Of a stretch of DNA of 45,077 bases, positions 43,637 through 45,077 are shown piece by piece. How positions within the stretch are numbered: the stretch's first letter is position 1; every line of letters starts with the position of its first letter. Under the pieces are notes generated by a model. That model made no database searches, was not told the origin of the DNA, and saw only the letters and a list, made by a program, of their open reading frames with translations. Position numbers and translations under genes: made by a program. Origin of the DNA: Deltaproteobacteria bacterium (GTDB lineage: Bacteria > Myxococcota_A > UBA9160 > UBA6930); NCBI GenBank assembly GCA_029261815.1, contig JAJDAQ010000176.1, positions 1 to 45,077 on the forward strand. The letters are read 5' to 3'.

Positions 43637-44500
43637 ATGCGGATCCCCGACCTCTATGGAAACCGCCCGGTGTTCTCCTTCGAGTTCTTCCCTCCGAAGA
43701 CGGATGCCGGCTATCGCAAATTGTTCGGCACGATCGAAGACCTGAAGCAACTCGACCCGGCCTTCGTGTCCATGACGAGTCACGCGCGGGGCGAGAATCG
43801 TCCGCTGATGATCGAACTCGTCGGACGGATCGAGCGCGAACTCGGCATCACGGCGGTGGCCCACGTTCCCTGCTCCGGCCAGCCCCGCGAGGTCCTTCAC
43901 GCGGCGTTGCTGGCCCTCGAAGCCGAGGGAATCCAGAACATCATGGCGCTCGGCGGTGATCCGGGCAGCGATGACCCGGACTGGACACCCGATCCCGACG
44001 GCTTCTTCTACGCGAGCGATCTCGTGAGCCACGTGAAGGAACACTTCGGCTTCACGATGGGCAGCGGCTGCTACCCGGAGAAGCACCATCGCGCTCCCGA
44101 CATGGCCACCGATATCGAGAACCTGAAGCGCAAGGTCGACCTGGGCGTCGAACTGCTCATCACCCAGCTCTTCCTCGACAACACGCACTTCTTCCGATTC
44201 ATTGACCAGGTGCGCGCCGCCGGAATCGAAGTCCCGATCGTCCCCGGAATCATGCCCATGGTCAGTGCCCAGAACCTGAAGCGGGCGATGGGCTTCTCGC
44301 CGGGGTCGGAGACGCCGAAGGAACTGGTCAGCTCCCTCGAAGACGCGAGCGGTGACGCCGAGCGGTCGCTCGAGATCGGTGTCGAGTGGGCCCGGCTCCA
44401 GTGTCAGGAACTCATCGATCAAGGTGCCGCGGGCATCCACTTCTACACGCTGAACCAGTCGCCCGCGACGCGGCGCGTCCGGGAACAGCTGGACATATGA
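43637..44500 (+). CDS. metF: Methylenetetrahydrofolate reductase MetF
   Basis: The 287-residue flavin enzyme reduces 5,10-methylenetetrahydrofolate to 5-methyltetrahydrofolate for methionine synthesis. FSFEFFPPKTDAG opens the barrel, with the catalytic glutamate in SFEFFPPK; later motifs include MALGGDPG for flavin binding and TQLFLDN. Length and motifs match the single-domain bacterial enzyme. Its stop overlaps the purN ATG (ATGA). The start is ATG at 43637 without a Shine-Dalgarno site. Confidence 0.95.
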   Translation: MRIPDLYGNRPVFSFEFFPPKTDAGYRKLFGTIEDLKQLDPAFVSMTSHARGENRPLMIELVGRIERELGITAVAHVPCSGQPREVLHAALLALEAEGIQNIMALGGDPGSDDPDWTPDPDGFFYASDLVSHVKEHFGFTMGSGCYPEKHHRAPDMATDIENLKRKVDLGVELLITQLFLDNTHFFRFIDQVRAAGIEVPIVPGIMPMVSAQNLKRAMGFSPGSETPKELVSSLEDASGDAERSLEIGVEWARLQCQELIDQGAAGIHFYTLNQSPATRRVREQLDI

Positions 44501-45077
44501 CTGCGCCGCTGCGCATCGGCGTGCTGCTGTCCGGCGAGGGGACCAGCCTCGAGAACCTCTTCGACCGGATCGAGAGCGGTGAGGTTCCGGCCGAGGTCGC
44601 GGTCGTCATTGCGTCGAAGGCGGGCGCGGGAGGCCTCGCACGCGCGGAGAAGCGCGGCATTCCGGCGGTCGCCGTTGCTCGAAAACAGTACCCCGACGTC
44701 GACGATTTCAACGATCGCCTGCACGAAGAACTCGCAAATCATTCCGTCGACCTCGTCGCGTGCCTGGGCTTCCTATCCCCGTTCCAACTTCGCGGCACCT
44801 ACGAGGGCAAGGCCCTGAACGTGCACCCGGCCTTGATCCCGGCCTTCTCGGGTCAGGGAATGTACGGACACCATGTCTACAAAGCCGTCTTCGAGAAGGG
44901 CGTCAAGATCACAGGCGCGACCGTGCACTTCGTCGACGAAGAGTACGACCACGGGCCGATCTTGTTGCAGCGCGCGGTCCCGGTAGAAGAAGACGACGAC
45001 GTCGCCTCGCTTTCCGCCCGCGTGCAGGCAGCCGAACGCGAGATGGTCCCCGAGGCCATCCGGCTCATCGCCGAGGG
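44497..45077 (+). CDS. purN: Phosphoribosylglycinamide formyltransferase PurN, 5' part
   Basis: At least 193 residues of GAR transformylase are present; the gene continues beyond the window. The enzyme uses 10-formyltetrahydrofolate to formylate glycinamide ribonucleotide in purine synthesis. The N-terminal LLSGEGTSLENL motif, the catalytic NVHPALIPAFSG (Asn, His) and the late TVHFVDEEYDHGPIL with the catalytic Asp are all visible. The ATG start overlaps the metF stop (ATGA), pairing two folate-dependent genes. Confidence 0.9.
   Translation, partial: MTAPLRIGVLLSGEGTSLENLFDRIESGEVPAEVAVVIASKAGAGGLARAEKRGIPAVAVARKQYPDVDDFNDRLHEELANHSVDLVACLGFLSPFQLRGTYEGKALNVHPALIPAFSGQGMYGHHVYKAVFEKGVKITGATVHFVDEEYDHGPILLQRAVPVEEDDDVASLSARVQAAEREMVPEAIRLIAE

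Overview
The window is G+C-rich (about two thirds by eye), gene-dense bacterial chromosome. It carries a DAP-type, Gram-negative cell-wall gene set, an FtsI with a C-terminal PASTA domain, an RpoD/RpoS-type sigma factor, an RND pump and many acyl-CoA and lipid genes. This fits a deltaproteobacterial-type lineage (Myxococcota, Desulfobacterota or a neighbour such as Binatia). That placement is inferred from gene content, not from a tree. No phage, insertion sequence, CRISPR array or tRNA gene is visible.

Layout. (1) 1-14642 is the division and cell wall cluster: ftsI (3' part), murE, murF, mraY, murD, ftsW, murG, murC, murB, ftsQ, ftsA, ftsZ. Almost every junction is a 1-4 nt start/stop overlap up to ftsA. 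ftsZ is set apart by a 201 nt gap holding three strong hairpins, and the cluster closes with a 13 bp terminator stem. No ddl gene lies between murB and ftsQ. (2) 14750-21174 holds a crotonase-fold gene, a repeat-rich gap with a possible 32-codon membrane peptide gene, ndk, an NrtS-like gene, a quinone-oxidoreductase-like gene, two adjacent acyl-CoA dehydrogenase genes and an HxlR-SCP2 regulator. (3) rnpB (RNase P RNA) lies at 21303-21736, directly after an N-acetylglutamate-synthase-like gene. (4) 22870-32129 holds an SLC13-type permease, a HAL2/CysQ-type phosphatase, a divergent amidohydrolase/TetR pair and a two-gene RND efflux operon. (5) 32480-39467 holds a sigma-70-family factor, uppP, an AMP-forming acyl-CoA synthetase, thrH, a cytochrome c lipoprotein, a PhyH-family dioxygenase and a delta-9-type desaturase. 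(6) 39424-45077 holds a degenerate histidine-kinase-like gene divergent from a [2Fe-2S] ferredoxin-PP2C pair, a CaCA-type exchanger, adenosine kinase, metF and the 5' part of purN.

How the genes work together. The mur, fts, mraY and uppP genes cover muropeptide synthesis, lipid II production, undecaprenyl-phosphate recycling and divisome assembly. The crotonase, acyl-CoA dehydrogenases, SCP2-domain regulator, acyl-CoA synthetase, PhyH enzyme and desaturase point to active metabolism of fatty-acyl or sterol-like substrates. adoK, metF and purN form a one-carbon/methyl-cycle group.

Most notable signals. Genes that start transcription units repeatedly carry a TAnnnT hexamer 6-9 nt before the start codon and no Shine-Dalgarno sequence, which suggests leaderless mRNAs; the rnpB promoter gives an internal calibration. 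A bulged palindromic repeat occurs three times, once just after the stop codon of each of three genes, with compensatory base changes. FtsZ appears to have two tandem C-terminal peptide motifs. One acyl-CoA dehydrogenase of the pair, and the crotonase, lack their catalytic glutamates. A kinase-like/ferredoxin/PP2C group shares a palindromic divergent promoter. I did not find a clearly new multi-gene system; these are the best leads.
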